A stretch of 64,000 nt of DNA. Origin: Saprospiraceae bacterium. Lineage in GTDB: Bacteria; Bacteroidota; Bacteroidia; Chitinophagales; Saprospiraceae. A program made the translations under genes and the position numbers. Location of the stretch: positions 124,001 to 188,000 of the forward strand of contig JADKEB010000001.1 of assembly GCA_016718205.1 (NCBI GenBank), given 5' to 3'. The notes beneath the pieces are model-generated. The model was not told the origin of the DNA, ran no database searches, and saw nothing but the letters and a program-made list of their open reading frames with translations. Shown here one piece after another: positions 10,001 to 17,742 of the stretch (position 1 is the first letter of the stretch; the number at the start of each line of letters is the position of its first letter).

Positions 10001-12242
10001 TATCACCAGAACCTGGACTGTCAAAGAGAATGGTACACATAGGATTGTCTCCTCATGTCCTCAGGCCATTTTTGTCAAAAACCTTACACCTTTCGATCTT
10101 GCAACAGTAAGATTTCCTGAAGATAAACTGTTGATAAATAGGTGTAATAGTGCCATTGACTTTAAGCCTGAAAATCCTGTTTCCGGTGGATATCCTACAT
10201 GGGACAAGATAGGTTGTGCTCAAGTAGCCGCAACATACAAAGATGAAGTTTTTGAAAATATAGAAGATGCGTGCTTTAAGATCGTGAGAACATGGACCGT
10301 CATTGATTGGTGTACTCATAATATTGCTATACCTTCCACTTCACGCAGACATCGGCAAGAGATCAAGGTGATTGATACTCAGAAACCACATGCTATCTGC
10401 AGGGATACCGTCGTAGAAGTAAAAACAGGTTGTAGTGCCGATGTGTCTATAAAGGGTAATGGTTCAGACTCATGTACTGCTCCGGATAAACTAAAATACC
10501 GTTACTCGATTAACGGAAGTACATTTGTAGCATCTCAACATTTTACGCAGAATTTATCCATGGGCAATCACAAGCTAACTTGGATAGTAGAAGATAAATG
10601 CGGAAATAAAGATACTTGTATCCAATCCATTACTCTGGTAGATGTCAAAAAACCAACGCCATACTGTCTCTCTTCCATTTCAACTGTTTTGATGCCAAGT
10701 AATCTGAGAGTAAGCCTTTGGGCAAAAGATTATAATCATGGAGCTACAGATAATTGTAGTGGACCTTTGCGGTTTACTTTTAGCCCCACACGGCCTCCAT
10801 CAGGATTCAATATAAGACATTCTTATACCAATGCATATGGTAACACAGAAATCTGGGACCCAGCAGAAAATTCATCTTCTCTTGAATTTACATGTGATAG
10901 TTTGGGTCTTCGCCAATTGAGTATCTACGTGTGGGATCAAGCCGGCAACTCAGATTACTGTAATGTTGGGATACGACTTCAGGATAACTCAGGTAAATGC
11001 CCTAATGCCGATGCTATAGTAGTGAAAGGAAATATAACATCCGTAAGTGGGAAACCTATGAGTGGAGTGGAAACAAAAATAATTGAAAATCTCGCTATAA
11101 AGGACACCACAATTGTAAAATCTGATGTACAAGGTAACTACAGATATGATGTCATGGTGGACAATATGCCATACATGATTTATCCGGAAAAATATGATGA
11201 CCCACTAAATGGTATATCCACTGTAGACTTAGTGATGATTCAAAGATCCATTTTAGGTCTTGATGACTTAAATGACAGAAAAATACAAATGGCGGCTGAT
11301 GTAAATGGTGATGGAAGAGTAACCGCTTCTGATTTAGTGGAATTAAGAAAACTTATCCTTGGCGTCACTGCCCAATTACCTAATAACAGATCATGGATTT
11401 TTGTCAATGAAAAGGATAACTTGATGAAGGAAAAGGTGGAATTTGTAGCTCATCAGAATGTTAAGTATGAGTACAACTTTACCGGAATCAAGATAGGTGA
11501 TATGAACATGAATGCTCAGGTATCATTGCAGGATGGCAGTCTTCAGAAAAGAAATCAGCATCTCTATATGAATGTCAGCAATATGAACCTAATGAAAGAC
11601 ATGGAGAACAAAGTATCGTTCAAAGCCGGAGAAATAAAATCACTGAACGGATTGCAACTCAGTGTCGAACTGCCTGCTGCATCGGAAAACATTCAGTTGA
11701 ATTCTGAAAAATTAATGTTGAATACATCTAACTACCATATATCAAAATCAAAAAATAAAACGATTCTGAATATATGTTGGAGTAGTCATGAAGAGATACA
11801 AGTATCGCAAGATGATGTGCTCTTTGATTTGATCCTTACGGTGAAGGAAGATGTACATTCCACTAAAGCAGTAACCTTATCGCCATTACATCCGAATAAT
11901 GAAGTAGTGGATGGCACGATGGAGTCCAAACTTATTCAGTTGAAATATAAGAAATCCTTAGAGCCAGGAAGATCAGATGACTTTGTAGTTTATCAAAATA
12001 ATCCGAATCCATTTTCTGAAAGTACCTCTGTAAAATACTATATAACCAATGATGAAATGGTACAAATGGTGATTCACGATGTTGACGGAAAATTGGTTTA
12101 CACAGCAAGGATAGATGCAAAGAGCGGTGAAAATGAGGTGATTCTAACCCGAAATCAAATCAACAATAAAACCGGGATATTACTTTTGACTCTGAGTACC
12201 TCCAAGGATTCAAAGACCATAAAGTTGTTGAATACACAATAA
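4008..12242 (+). CDS. Giant T9SS-secreted multidomain adhesin
   Basis: About 2,744 residues from the ATG at 4008, which places a signal peptide ending in TTGFAQG at the N-terminus (an in-frame ATG at 3981 adds nine residues). Visible parts in order, numbered from the 3981 start, are: SprB-like repeats near 147-210, 767-835 and 850-915 (Cys followed by HG or FG, then a G-rich strand); a DUF11 segment at about 1018-1110; a Pro/Asp-rich linker at about 1140-1210; a series of Cys-rich HYR-like modules around PVITCP motifs near 1546 and 1952; a dockerin/EF-hand-like pair with VNGDGRVTASDLVELRKLIL at about 2404-2462; and a type A sorting domain starting at NPNPF near 2670. It should be exported by Sec, pass the T9SS and be attached to or released from the surface. 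The ligand is unknown. Confidence 0.85.
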   Translation: MNFRITLENNFFCTIFFIFFVFTTGFAQGADCNCNPDMKFLLEDCVRQSSETELGYYIYSKPIASGSGVKWVKVFEDGKLVADKQVFFNAEGFFSDAISIVPTKDAVYHLEFHCDKGICYTSVSHKLRTIPKYEILTKDISCHGKIDGETKLMPESLIGMDLVWASGEKKNFVSGMHYGDYHVTVENSNGCKEIKKFYIKEPGPLSIEPKFLSFVEDDKLFHCIKAEVKGGRASYLYDWDDNGLGLWEDKSHIICSVDGKHKLNVMDQNGCVISKELKFEKTIPKNWKVNDVTIQAESEIEDGKYTYDLTKALDIAFGDMDGDGLDGSVFGVEYPKESFESYKSNEIEVINVSINSSIGTKIAAITLLPFAGTVDFDINSGCFNDTMPKPLIPFYWNLTSFPATKIYLPENGTWLVYDKKDMGSPRSDLSSQLLTVVNGKMSWRPNFRFTEYDVFYTQAGNTRSGVLSVHNTTVNITTDISSICKNGTLFTIVVSPIPNVNTRFTINESSTHPAILGLDGSTYFLDPKQIDLGNSSFKYSSGVQFTPNLTCYDSATVNINILPFPTILLATDSLEVCFGDTVRLQSNVTPSVGSTVSSYLWSRQRADNNQIEPLSSTSGAQDVIDINVAGRYIVKVTQSNGCMASDTANLSLSYRPVIDASVGSSATCFGGTIAGIINVTSPDTVGYSYQWHHEGSMETLIGRVQAALSAGRYFISVTTPPTPKNAKACVIKDTLTIPTFPKIDIVCSPSDTFVQCFGAKNVNRTIKTGGPSAPYTFLLYRNGSSVSGDEEYQLDSLFTNLGVGAYTAYVKDNHGCIDSCSFNITQPDSMYCHIDPPTPPTCHGGGNGSMRITAVGGPRTIKMFSFTWSHNGGTPTSVNQPDSVLVINTLRAGTYIITVTDRNNCTSTCQANITEPAQLNINVIPNADTVCLEQNLILHSNITGGTNPLSYRWKLLDTLQTSARDTNLLFSDRDSTILSAWCLKPGNLRVQLIVNDRNGCPDTAYSNIYLRPCFDLAIRKTLKNPNQLYYPGDLVAYNIEVFNQGEIDAIDVIIRDSLDSNLSYTLATNTISLTGNPTTWDSVNARVMTTVIPSLPSGQKDTLVVFLRIADNPSSPIMRNNAWISSTKSRVNGRTKEDPIDEDKLPPGTPPGFPPNDPPNERQHDICDESNPIYFPEEDGNPDLIPVNPPCDKDNPDDEDTFDYEYVSICQLSGVNKIMTQCVSGAIAQNGLRVNTPAFMQNFVPNNPKVVALSVHSSMEDARNGINPLDTVKVMPTSSPVSTCRFKKIIVCNENNGLGNDKITCTEECPSSDTSVKSLEVNVGSNLALFARIMDDSTKCLGISTVHLDLTPQPQLSSVPSDITVSNGADNICLDIQVNANLSTNPVIQWQKRNNNGTWEDIAGATTSSLCFDEVTNALHRTQYRANIKHATDVNNVCLQSSAAAAIILEGECEEVCNEKINVSLGNDCNVTLEPFMVLACEFDDPRYILKITDKDGKVISNPIGSNYVGQELTVQAINTVNGNSCWGKAFIEDKLPPVITCPTDYTVNCAYSGFNPPVPVFKDACDPDAKIELVSDIFTELECNRADGFIARRTLTYIAKDKYGNVSRPCTFSVWYQKRNISAIVWPANRSLTCRIAPSFPIWDTNSNDYPDVSETGVPRIDGYDIAIANNNNTVLSISYCKVNVTFSDTEIKLCGNSFKVIRTWTALDWCNKESMQHTQLIEVKDTQAPEVTCRSNHTYIIYTERSKCSADFHVPKPASILDCNSTTWTVAYLLADNNGLAPANGTYISDNVVANDTTFTIKDMPLGRTWLRYAVKDACDNVAYCFTEVEVKDNIVPTAVCDAYTVISLDRNGKARLFARTIDDGSHDNCSEVKFGIRRMNNSCGVPSDAVLVTNYEGNSYYTFVDFCCSDQINNQQMVELIVIDTSGNVNTCMTDVEIQQKILPVITCPRDVTVDCEAGITPTALNSFATFVAGCPVYYLDHSDHIINGTCGERTITRTWTVKENGTHRIVSSCPQAIFVKNLTPFDLATVRFPEDKLLINRCNSAIDFKPENPVSGGYPTWDKIGCAQVAATYKDEVFENIEDACFKIVRTWTVIDWCTHNIAIPSTSRRHRQEIKVIDTQKPHAICRDTVVEVKTGCSADVSIKGNGSDSCTAPDKLKYRYSINGSTFVASQHFTQNLSMGNHKLTWIVEDKCGNKDTCIQSITLVDVKKPTPYCLSSISTVLMPSNLRVSLWAKDYNHGATDNCSGPLRFTFSPTRPPSGFNIRHSYTNAYGNTEIWDPAENSSSLEFTCDSLGLRQLSIYVWDQAGNSDYCNVGIRLQDNSGKCPNADAIVVKGNITSVSGKPMSGVETKIIENLAIKDTTIVKSDVQGNYRYDVMVDNMPYMIYPEKYDDPLNGISTVDLVMIQRSILGLDDLNDRKIQMAADVNGDGRVTASDLVELRKLILGVTAQLPNNRSWIFVNEKDNLMKEKVEFVAHQNVKYEYNFTGIKIGDMNMNAQVSLQDGSLQKRNQHLYMNVSNMNLMKDMENKVSFKAGEIKSLNGLQLSVELPAASENIQLNSEKLMLNTSNYHISKSKNKTILNICWSSHEEIQVSQDDVLFDLILTVKEDVHSTKAVTLSPLHPNNEVVDGTMESKLIQLKYKKSLEPGRSDDFVVYQNNPNPFSESTSVKYYITNDEMVQMVIHDVDGKLVYTARIDAKSGENEVILTRNQINNKTGILLLTLSTSKDSKTIKLLNTQ

Positions 12243-12309
12243 TGATTCAACGAACTATCATCAGGGATCAATCCTGGATAGTCGAATAAAATGCTAAGAA
12301 GATAATAAT

Positions 12310-12353
12310 GAGACCTTTATTCTGAAAGATGTAACAGGATAAAGGTCTCTTTG
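12310..12353 (+). terminator. Intrinsic terminator after the giant adhesin gene
   Basis: The arms at 12310-12324 and 12335-12349 pair at 14 of 15 positions (GAGACCTTTAT against ATAAAGGTCTC) around a 10-nt loop and are followed by a short T-run. It sits 68 bp past the stop codon. Confidence 0.75.
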
Positions 12354-12560
12354 TAAATCTAATTTAAGACTTGCACCCACTCAAAAAAGTCTTTGATGAA
12401 GAGCTTTATAAAATAGTTATTTTACTGCACTGATAATCATAGGATTTCATTTTGGGACTAGGATGAATAGCGTTTGGGACTAGGATGAATAGCGTTTGAT
12501 TCAAAACGAATGTGTTAGTAAAACCATTTTTCGCAAAGCTATTTATTTTGAGTATAAGTT
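12354..12560. repeat. Intergenic stretch with a 22-bp tandem duplication
   Basis: No gene is visible. The 22-bp unit that starts TTTGGGACTAGGATG occurs twice without interruption at 12451-12472 and 12473-12494. The rest is AT-rich and shows nothing I can name. Confidence 0.6.
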
Positions 12561-13429
12561 TTATTCATCAATAGGGCGATTTACTTTTTCTGCTATTCTT
12601 GTAAAAGAAACTGACATTTTTAGCAAAAGCAGGTAAAACCCCAAATTACTTAACGTAAAAATTCTTGACTTTAAAAGATCGCCCCTATCAATCAAATCAT
12701 TACTACAATTATTAATTCGATCCAGAAAAATTATGGATTCTTCAAAGTTTGATGTTGCAGGTAAATAAAATATCTGGGTTATGTCTTGATTTTTAACAGC
12801 AGCAATATGATTAGTTAGAGTATGTTTAAATTTTTATGTTTGAGCGAAAGCGAGGAAATTTAATTTTGGACAAGATGACTGAATGGTCTCGTCTGTGACG
12901 AGAATTGAGTAAAATACTTTACTCAATAAAGAAGGAACTGCGAGCAGCTGCTCGCAGCGAATACTGAATATAGCCGGAAGTTCAAGCGTAGCTTGACACG
13001 GTACGCCGAAAAATATAACGCTGGATAAAATTAAATTTGCCGCTTGGAGCCAAATGATAAAAGTTTAAACATACTCTTAGTCTTTCAGATTCGATATTAA
13101 AATTTTCAAGTAGTCTAATGTACCTACTTAATGGTATAAGAGGACTATAGTTTAGTCTACTTGGGAAAAGTCGTGCATTTTGATCATCAACATCACATGT
13201 ATTGGATAAAATTAAACTGGGAACATTTTTCACATCATTATTTGGCAAATCGACCACAGGCATTGATATTATTCCGTCACCTTGAAAAATAATTGGTTCT
13301 GATTTTAAAAAAGAAGTATAAAATCTAGAATTTATATTTTCCGGAAATTCATTTATACAAGAAATTAATTTCTCTTGATGATCAGACGATAAATATTTGG
13401 GTAAAATTGCTTTCTTTCTTTATGTCCAT
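12561..13429 (-). pseudogene. Conserved hypothetical gene split by a MITE-like insertion
   Basis: The 5' part begins at an ATG (13427-13429) that overlaps the stop of the upstream gene (TAATG). It frameshifts after about six codons in an A-rich run and continues in a clean frame with QGDGIISMPVVDLPNNDV and LILSNTCDVDDQNARLFPSR, up to the repeat at 13080. Beyond the repeat, at 12814-12561, the frame resumes with QDITQIFYLPA, IIFLDRINN and VSFTRIAEKVNRP and ends in TAA. Together the two parts would make a protein of about 200 residues. The sequence looks like a conserved family of unknown function that I can only recall loosely. The gene is broken by the insertion and probably also by the early indel. 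Confidence 0.7.
12815..13080. mobile_element. MITE-like element, copy at 12.8 kb
   Basis: The ends are inverted copies, TTAGAGTATGTTTAAA at 12815-12830 and TTTAAACATACTCTTAG at 13064-13080. The interior has no gene and consists of short hairpins: GTCTCGTC/GACGAGA, TTGAGTAAA/TTTACTCAA, CTGCGAGCAGCTGCTCGCAG and TCAAGC-GTA-GCTTGA. The 5' about 100 bp and the 3' about 50 bp match the element at 31,981-32,319. TTAG occurs just outside the left end and at the edge of the right end, a possible 4-bp target duplication. Confidence 0.75.
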
Positions 13430-13869
13430 TAATAAAGGATGCGAGTTTTATCTTCTTTTTCTAAATCCTTTTGTTTTTTTATAAATTCGTCTCCAAAATC
13501 AATTAGTTTATCTTCTTTGGATTTTGATATATTATTTTTCTTAAACAAGTAGTTGTATATACTTTTAAAAGGATTTTTCATATCACTTCTATGATCTTTG
13601 TTCAATTTCATAAAAATTTCTTCCTTTTGAAAATGCTTTACAATAAAATAATAAAAAAATACTCGATCTTTTCTTTGATCGGACTTAATAAAATCGTGTG
13701 TAATTAACTTGAATTTTTCTTCTAAACTTTCATCTTCTGAAAGCTTAAGTTTTTTAATTAAAAAATTACTTTTGATTCTTTCAAGCTCATCCTTACTAAA
13801 TATATCGACAGACTCTTTATGAAAAACTGAAGGACCTAAGCTCTTAATTATTGAAGAAAATAGTTTCAA
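13429..13869 (-). CDS. Hypothetical Lys-rich protein
   Basis: A 146-residue, strongly charged protein (many Lys, Glu and Asp, with runs such as KKNNISKSKEDK) and no signal peptide or membrane segment. I recognise no family. Its stop codon overlaps the ATG of the downstream split gene on the same strand, so the two were probably co-transcribed and functionally linked before the downstream gene was broken. Codon use is very AT-rich, as in accessory genes. Confidence 0.6.
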   Translation of the reverse strand: MKLFSSIIKSLGPSVFHKESVDIFSKDELERIKSNFLIKKLKLSEDESLEEKFKLITHDFIKSDQRKDRVFFYYFIVKHFQKEEIFMKLNKDHRSDMKNPFKSIYNYLFKKNNISKSKEDKLIDFGDEFIKKQKDLEKEDKTRILY

Positions 13870-14015
13870 ATCATCATAGATTCCTTACGTGTTTTGGAGA
13901 TTTGTAATTGATTTTTTTTATTAATAGTTGGTACGGACATAACAATTTGATAATACCAATATAAACTAAAACATCGCAAAAAAAGTTCAGATTAGTATTT
14001 AAATAATGAAAGTCA

Positions 14016-15371
14016 TCACAAACTCTCCAACCTCAACACACCTCTTGGACAGACAGCACTGCAAATGCCACAACCTACACATGACGCCCGCACGATATCT
14101 ACTTGACGTTGTGCATAGGCTTTGACATCTATGCCCATCTCACAGTAAGTAGAGCAATTGCCACATGAGATACATTGGCTACCATTGGTGGTAATGCGGA
14201 ATTTTGACATACGCTTGGCTTCTTTATTCCAGGGCAGTTTGATGGTAAATCGCTGTAAGATGCCCAGGTAAGCAGCCATCGGACATCCAAATCTACACCA
14301 TACTCTGCTACCCAATAATGGATAAAAACCTACCCCTACGACTCCTGAAAAAGCAGCTCCGATAAAAAATCCGTACCAACTGCTCAATGTGCCGCTGTCA
14401 ATGATAAAAATATTTCTAAATCCCGTAAATCTTGTAGCCAAAACTGCAACAGTCATCATCGTCACAAAGACCAAAACACTGTGTATCATCCAACGCTCTA
14501 TCTTCCATGCTATGAGTGATTTGTCGGAGAGGTGTCTGAATGGATCCCCTGCTGTCTCTGCCAATCCACCACAACCGCAAACCCAGGAGCAGTACCATCT
14601 TTTGCCAAAGAAATAGGTTAATACTGGTGTGATGACTAAAAATGAAAGAATACCCCAAAACAACATAAAATAACCGAGCGTGCTTGCTGCCATCATGGCA
14701 TCTATATTCCAGTCAAAAAAGAAATAATAATTGAGCGGCCAGATATTTTTAAAGTCGTAGTATGGTTTGTTAAGACTTTGCATGATTTCAGGAAGGATAA
14801 ATGCAATCGCCGTCTGAAAAAACATGATGGAAATCGTCCTATACACTTGATATTTGCTATGACGATACTTGTAGATAAATTTGATACCCATAAGCAATAT
14901 CGTCAATGTGTAGATGGATCCATACACAAACCATTGACTGGCTGTTTTTCCCTTCAGGAACATACTGAGCGGATCAAAAAGACCTATCAAGCCCGTATTA
15001 GGGACTTCTTCACTTCCTTGTCCAAGTAAATGAGGATACCAATAGAGCAGCACATAAAATCCTGTAAGAAATATCGCAAGGATCCAAGCAAACGCCCCGC
15101 GTGATGTTAAGGATGCAAACCAATTATGATTATTTTTAATACCTTTTAAAGTATTTTTATATTGTCCGGAAGTGTACCATATCGATCCTGTTGTGACCAG
15201 TCCTATGGATAACCAAAGCCACAATGCTGCACCTTCTGAGCGAAAACCCATCCAAAATACCAATTGGAGTAAGAAGCCTATGCCAACAAGAGACAAGGCA
15301 ATTTTTTGATCATTTTTCAATCCATCTGTGTGGTGATGAGCTGTGATGGAGATGGATTTGTATGGTTGCAT
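14016..15371 (-). CDS. Membrane 4Fe-4S ferredoxin-type protein (NapH/CcoG-like)
   Basis: A 451-residue membrane protein with about six to eight transmembrane segments, cytoplasmic Cys motifs of the NapH/NosR/CcoG type (YCSWVCGCGG near residue 260, and CRFGCP near 360), and a C-terminal double ferredoxin domain with CISCGNCSTYCEMG and CVGCGICSAVCPRG. These eight cysteines should hold two 4Fe-4S clusters. It probably passes electrons across or along the membrane. The FAD/NAD oxidoreductase encoded at 16109-17449 is a plausible partner, although a toxin-antitoxin pair now lies between them. Electron donor and acceptor are not known. Confidence 0.85.
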   Translation of the reverse strand: MQPYKSISITAHHHTDGLKNDQKIALSLVGIGFLLQLVFWMGFRSEGAALWLWLSIGLVTTGSIWYTSGQYKNTLKGIKNNHNWFASLTSRGAFAWILAIFLTGFYVLLYWYPHLLGQGSEEVPNTGLIGLFDPLSMFLKGKTASQWFVYGSIYTLTILLMGIKFIYKYRHSKYQVYRTISIMFFQTAIAFILPEIMQSLNKPYYDFKNIWPLNYYFFFDWNIDAMMAASTLGYFMLFWGILSFLVITPVLTYFFGKRWYCSWVCGCGGLAETAGDPFRHLSDKSLIAWKIERWMIHSVLVFVTMMTVAVLATRFTGFRNIFIIDSGTLSSWYGFFIGAAFSGVVGVGFYPLLGSRVWCRFGCPMAAYLGILQRFTIKLPWNKEAKRMSKFRITTNGSQCISCGNCSTYCEMGIDVKAYAQRQVDIVRASCVGCGICSAVCPRGVLRLESL

Positions 15372-15380
15372 TTATATAAC

Positions 15381-15767
15381 CTATTTTGGAAATTTTTTTA
15401 TCAAATTTATGTCATAAAAAGTAAAAATGCAATCTTCAGTCAATAAATACATATTTTCTGATTTTGCTTGTACCAACAAAAGTCTGTCAAAAGGATCATG
15501 ATGAATTAAAGGTAAATCCTTTAGTAAAATACTATGTTTACTAGATAGTACCAATTCTTCAAAACCTTCGTCAAGACAAATTTTGACAATATCTTCAGGG
15601 TATTTTAGCTTGTTTTTTGATGCTAAAATTGCCATTTCAGCTATTGAAACGGGACTAAAATATATTACATTCGAAGGCTCTGCTATCAAATCAATATAAT
15701 AACTTTTTAATCTTTTGCTATCTTCCAAAAACCAAATGATAATATGTGTATCCAGAAGTATTTTCAT
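15381..15767 (-). CDS. PIN-domain toxin, VapC-type
   Basis: A 128-residue PIN-domain protein. The acidic residues expected at the metal site are visible: Asp6 in LLDTH, Glu44 in SIAEM, and Asp91/Asp94 in HHDPFDRLLL, followed by LLTED near 108-112. Proteins of this family are Mg-dependent RNases that cut tRNA or other RNA and arrest growth. The start overlaps the stop of the upstream antitoxin gene by 4 bp (ATGA), the usual arrangement for such modules. All key residues are present, so it looks intact. Confidence 0.9.
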   Translation of the reverse strand: MKILLDTHIIIWFLEDSKRLKSYYIDLIAEPSNVIYFSPVSIAEMAILASKNKLKYPEDIVKICLDEGFEELVLSSKHSILLKDLPLIHHDPFDRLLLVQAKSENMYLLTEDCIFTFYDINLIKKFPK

Positions 15768-16012
15768 ACTGGAAAAATTTCAGATGAATCAACTGCATCA
15801 ATTATTTCATTGTCTGTATCCCAGCAGTCTTCACTGGACCAAATCTTACCTTTCAATGCTCCTGGTTTTCGTTTTATGCCTTCTTTTTTAAAAACAACCA
15901 ATTCGATTAATGGCTCATTATTTTTACTGATGATGATTTTTTCACCTGATAAGACCTTTTTTACCAATTCAGATAACCTGCTTTTGGCATTATGCATATT
16001 TACTATTTCCAT
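15764..16012 (-). CDS. Phd/YefM-type antitoxin paired with the PIN toxin
   Basis: From the ATG at 16012 the product is 82 residues and begins MEIVNMHNAKSRLSELV, the normal N-terminus of Phd/YefM antitoxins. An in-frame upstream start at 16075 would add 21 residues that do not fit the family. The N-terminal part should bind the operator and the acidic C-terminal tail (DCWDTDNEI) should wrap and inhibit the PIN toxin. The 4-bp overlap with the toxin gene supports a co-regulated module. Autoregulation is expected from the family, but no operator was identified. Confidence 0.85.
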   Translation of the reverse strand: MEIVNMHNAKSRLSELVKKVLSGEKIIISKNNEPLIELVVFKKEGIKRKPGALKGKIWSSEDCWDTDNEIIDAVDSSEIFPV

Positions 16013-16108
16013 TTCAAATATATTTTTATTAGCTAACTTAGCTAAGATAACATTTTTTCGAATTTCAAAGTTCAAAATATGTCAACACAATAATTTTATA
16101 CTTTCCAA

Positions 16109-17449
16109 TCACCCAAATAAAAACTGCTCCACTTTACTCAATTTCCTTCGTGATTTTAAGCGTAAAGACTTTCCTGTTTTTTGATTGTACATCTTTACAA
16201 ACTCACCTTCATACTGATCAAAAAACTCCGGATCAAAATTGGCCAGGGAAAGATTTTCAATGACTGTTTCGATGTGTGTTTTGTCAGCTATCCATTTTTC
16301 GCAAACAGCATGGCGGTATCTGATTCCCATAAGATTAAAGCCTGTGACTGCACCTGTGGATGTCTCAAAATTGATGCGGATCGCTTTATTTTCGGCCGGG
16401 TGTTGCCAATATAAACTTGTGATATGTTCAGGAGTCTTGGCAGGAATGTCACCATACACTTGGTACTCTATATCAAAAAACTTGGCAGAGTTGAACCAGA
16501 TACCCGGATCATATTTTGTAGGCACTCCGCAGATGGTCTGAGCTACGGTTTTGCCCATGATTCTGCCTGTGTACCAAACTGCTTCAATCGATCTTCTACC
16601 TGGGTTCGGAGCTGAAAGTTCAACACAATCACCGAGCGCGTATACATCTTCAGCAGATGTTTGGAGATATTCATTAGCCCATATACCACGATTGGTAGCA
16701 ATACAGGTTTCTTTTACAAAATCGATATTAGGACTTACACCTACGGTCAATCCTACAAACTCACATGCGATTTCTTCCCCAGAGTTTTTGCATATGATGG
16801 AGGATACTTTGCCGTCCTTGCCTTTGATTTCCAATAATTCTTCACTGAGTCTCAAGTTTATACCATTTGCCAAGATGTGCCTGTTGATCATTTCTGATTC
16901 TTCCTTGGGTAGGACTATATTCCAAAAACTTTCTTCACGCACCAACATGGTCACGGGTATATGGCTGCTGTGTAACATCTCTGCCATCTCTATTCCGATC
17001 AAACCGCCACCTACTATGACCGCTTTTTTTATTCCCGATTTTGAAGCTGCTTCCATACTTTCGAGATCTTGCATATGGTATAATCCCTGAACACCTTGTA
17101 AATCTTGTCCCGGCCATCCGAATTTATTGGACTTGGAGCCTGTGGCGATAATGAGCTTGTCGTAATTTAGGTTTTGACCATTGTCGAGGAAAATGGATTT
17201 ATCACTAGTGTTAATATTTTTCACCCATGCTTTTACTGTGTTAATACGATTTTTGCCCCAAAACCAATCTTCATAAAGTTTAGTATGATCATATTTCATA
17301 TGGCCCATGTATACGTACATCAGCGCAGTGCGAGAAAATGGATACTCTGTTTCGCCCGAAATCATGGTGATATCATGATCGCTGTTTTTTCTGATGTATC
17401 TCGCTGCTGTAGAGCCTGCAATACCGTTACCTATGATGATGATGTGCAT
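16109..17449 (-). CDS. FAD/NAD(P)-dependent pyridine-nucleotide oxidoreductase
   Basis: A 446-residue flavoprotein of the pyridine nucleotide-disulphide oxidoreductase superfamily. The FAD dinucleotide-binding motif GNGIAG is at residues 7-12, the NAD(P) motif GGGLIG at 147-152, and the second FAD motif ALGDC near 270. No redox CxxC pair is visible in the usual disulphide-reductase position, so it is more like the NADH-dependent ferredoxin, nitrite or rubredoxin reductases. The nearby membrane Fe-S protein on the same strand is a plausible electron partner. The specific substrate is unknown. Confidence 0.85.
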   Translation of the reverse strand: MHIIIIGNGIAGSTAARYIRKNSDHDITMISGETEYPFSRTALMYVYMGHMKYDHTKLYEDWFWGKNRINTVKAWVKNINTSDKSIFLDNGQNLNYDKLIIATGSKSNKFGWPGQDLQGVQGLYHMQDLESMEAASKSGIKKAVIVGGGLIGIEMAEMLHSSHIPVTMLVREESFWNIVLPKEESEMINRHILANGINLRLSEELLEIKGKDGKVSSIICKNSGEEIACEFVGLTVGVSPNIDFVKETCIATNRGIWANEYLQTSAEDVYALGDCVELSAPNPGRRSIEAVWYTGRIMGKTVAQTICGVPTKYDPGIWFNSAKFFDIEYQVYGDIPAKTPEHITSLYWQHPAENKAIRINFETSTGAVTGFNLMGIRYRHAVCEKWIADKTHIETVIENLSLANFDPEFFDQYEGEFVKMYNQKTGKSLRLKSRRKLSKVEQFLFG

Positions 17450-17457
17450 AAATGTTT

Positions 17458-17742
17458 CTAAACTTCTTTCAATTCAAAACTTAAACCAAGGGCTGTTGCT
17501 ATTTGCACCAAATTGGAGATCCTTACATCTTCTCCATTTTCTATTCTTGAAATATATGGTCTTTGTTTTCCAACTTTTTGGGCCAGTTCTTCCTGACTTA
17601 ATTTTAAATACTTTCTTCTTTTCTTCAATACTTCTCCGAAATAATACGCATAAGCATCATCTTTAAAAGCAGCCCTCTCTACACTACCTTCTTTTCCAAT
17701 TTTTATGTCCAAATAATTTGCTGCATCTGTTAAATTATTCAT
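17458..17742 (-). CDS. XRE-family HTH antitoxin (HigA-type)
   Basis: A 94-residue DNA-binding protein with a helix-turn-helix at about residues 48-85 (LSQEELAQKVGKQRPYISRI). It lies downstream of and overlaps the toxin-like gene by 8 bp. This toxin-first order is typical of HigBA modules. It is expected to neutralise the toxin and repress the shared promoter. Confidence 0.85.
   Translation of the reverse strand: MNNLTDAANYLDIKIGKEGSVERAAFKDDAYAYYFGEVLKKRRKYLKLSQEELAQKVGKQRPYISRIENGEDVRISNLVQIATALGLSFELKEV

Noticed and set aside
12982..13263. A separate 93-residue gene
   Set aside because: Its last third is the MITE-like repeat; the rest is the middle of the split gene described at 12561-13429.
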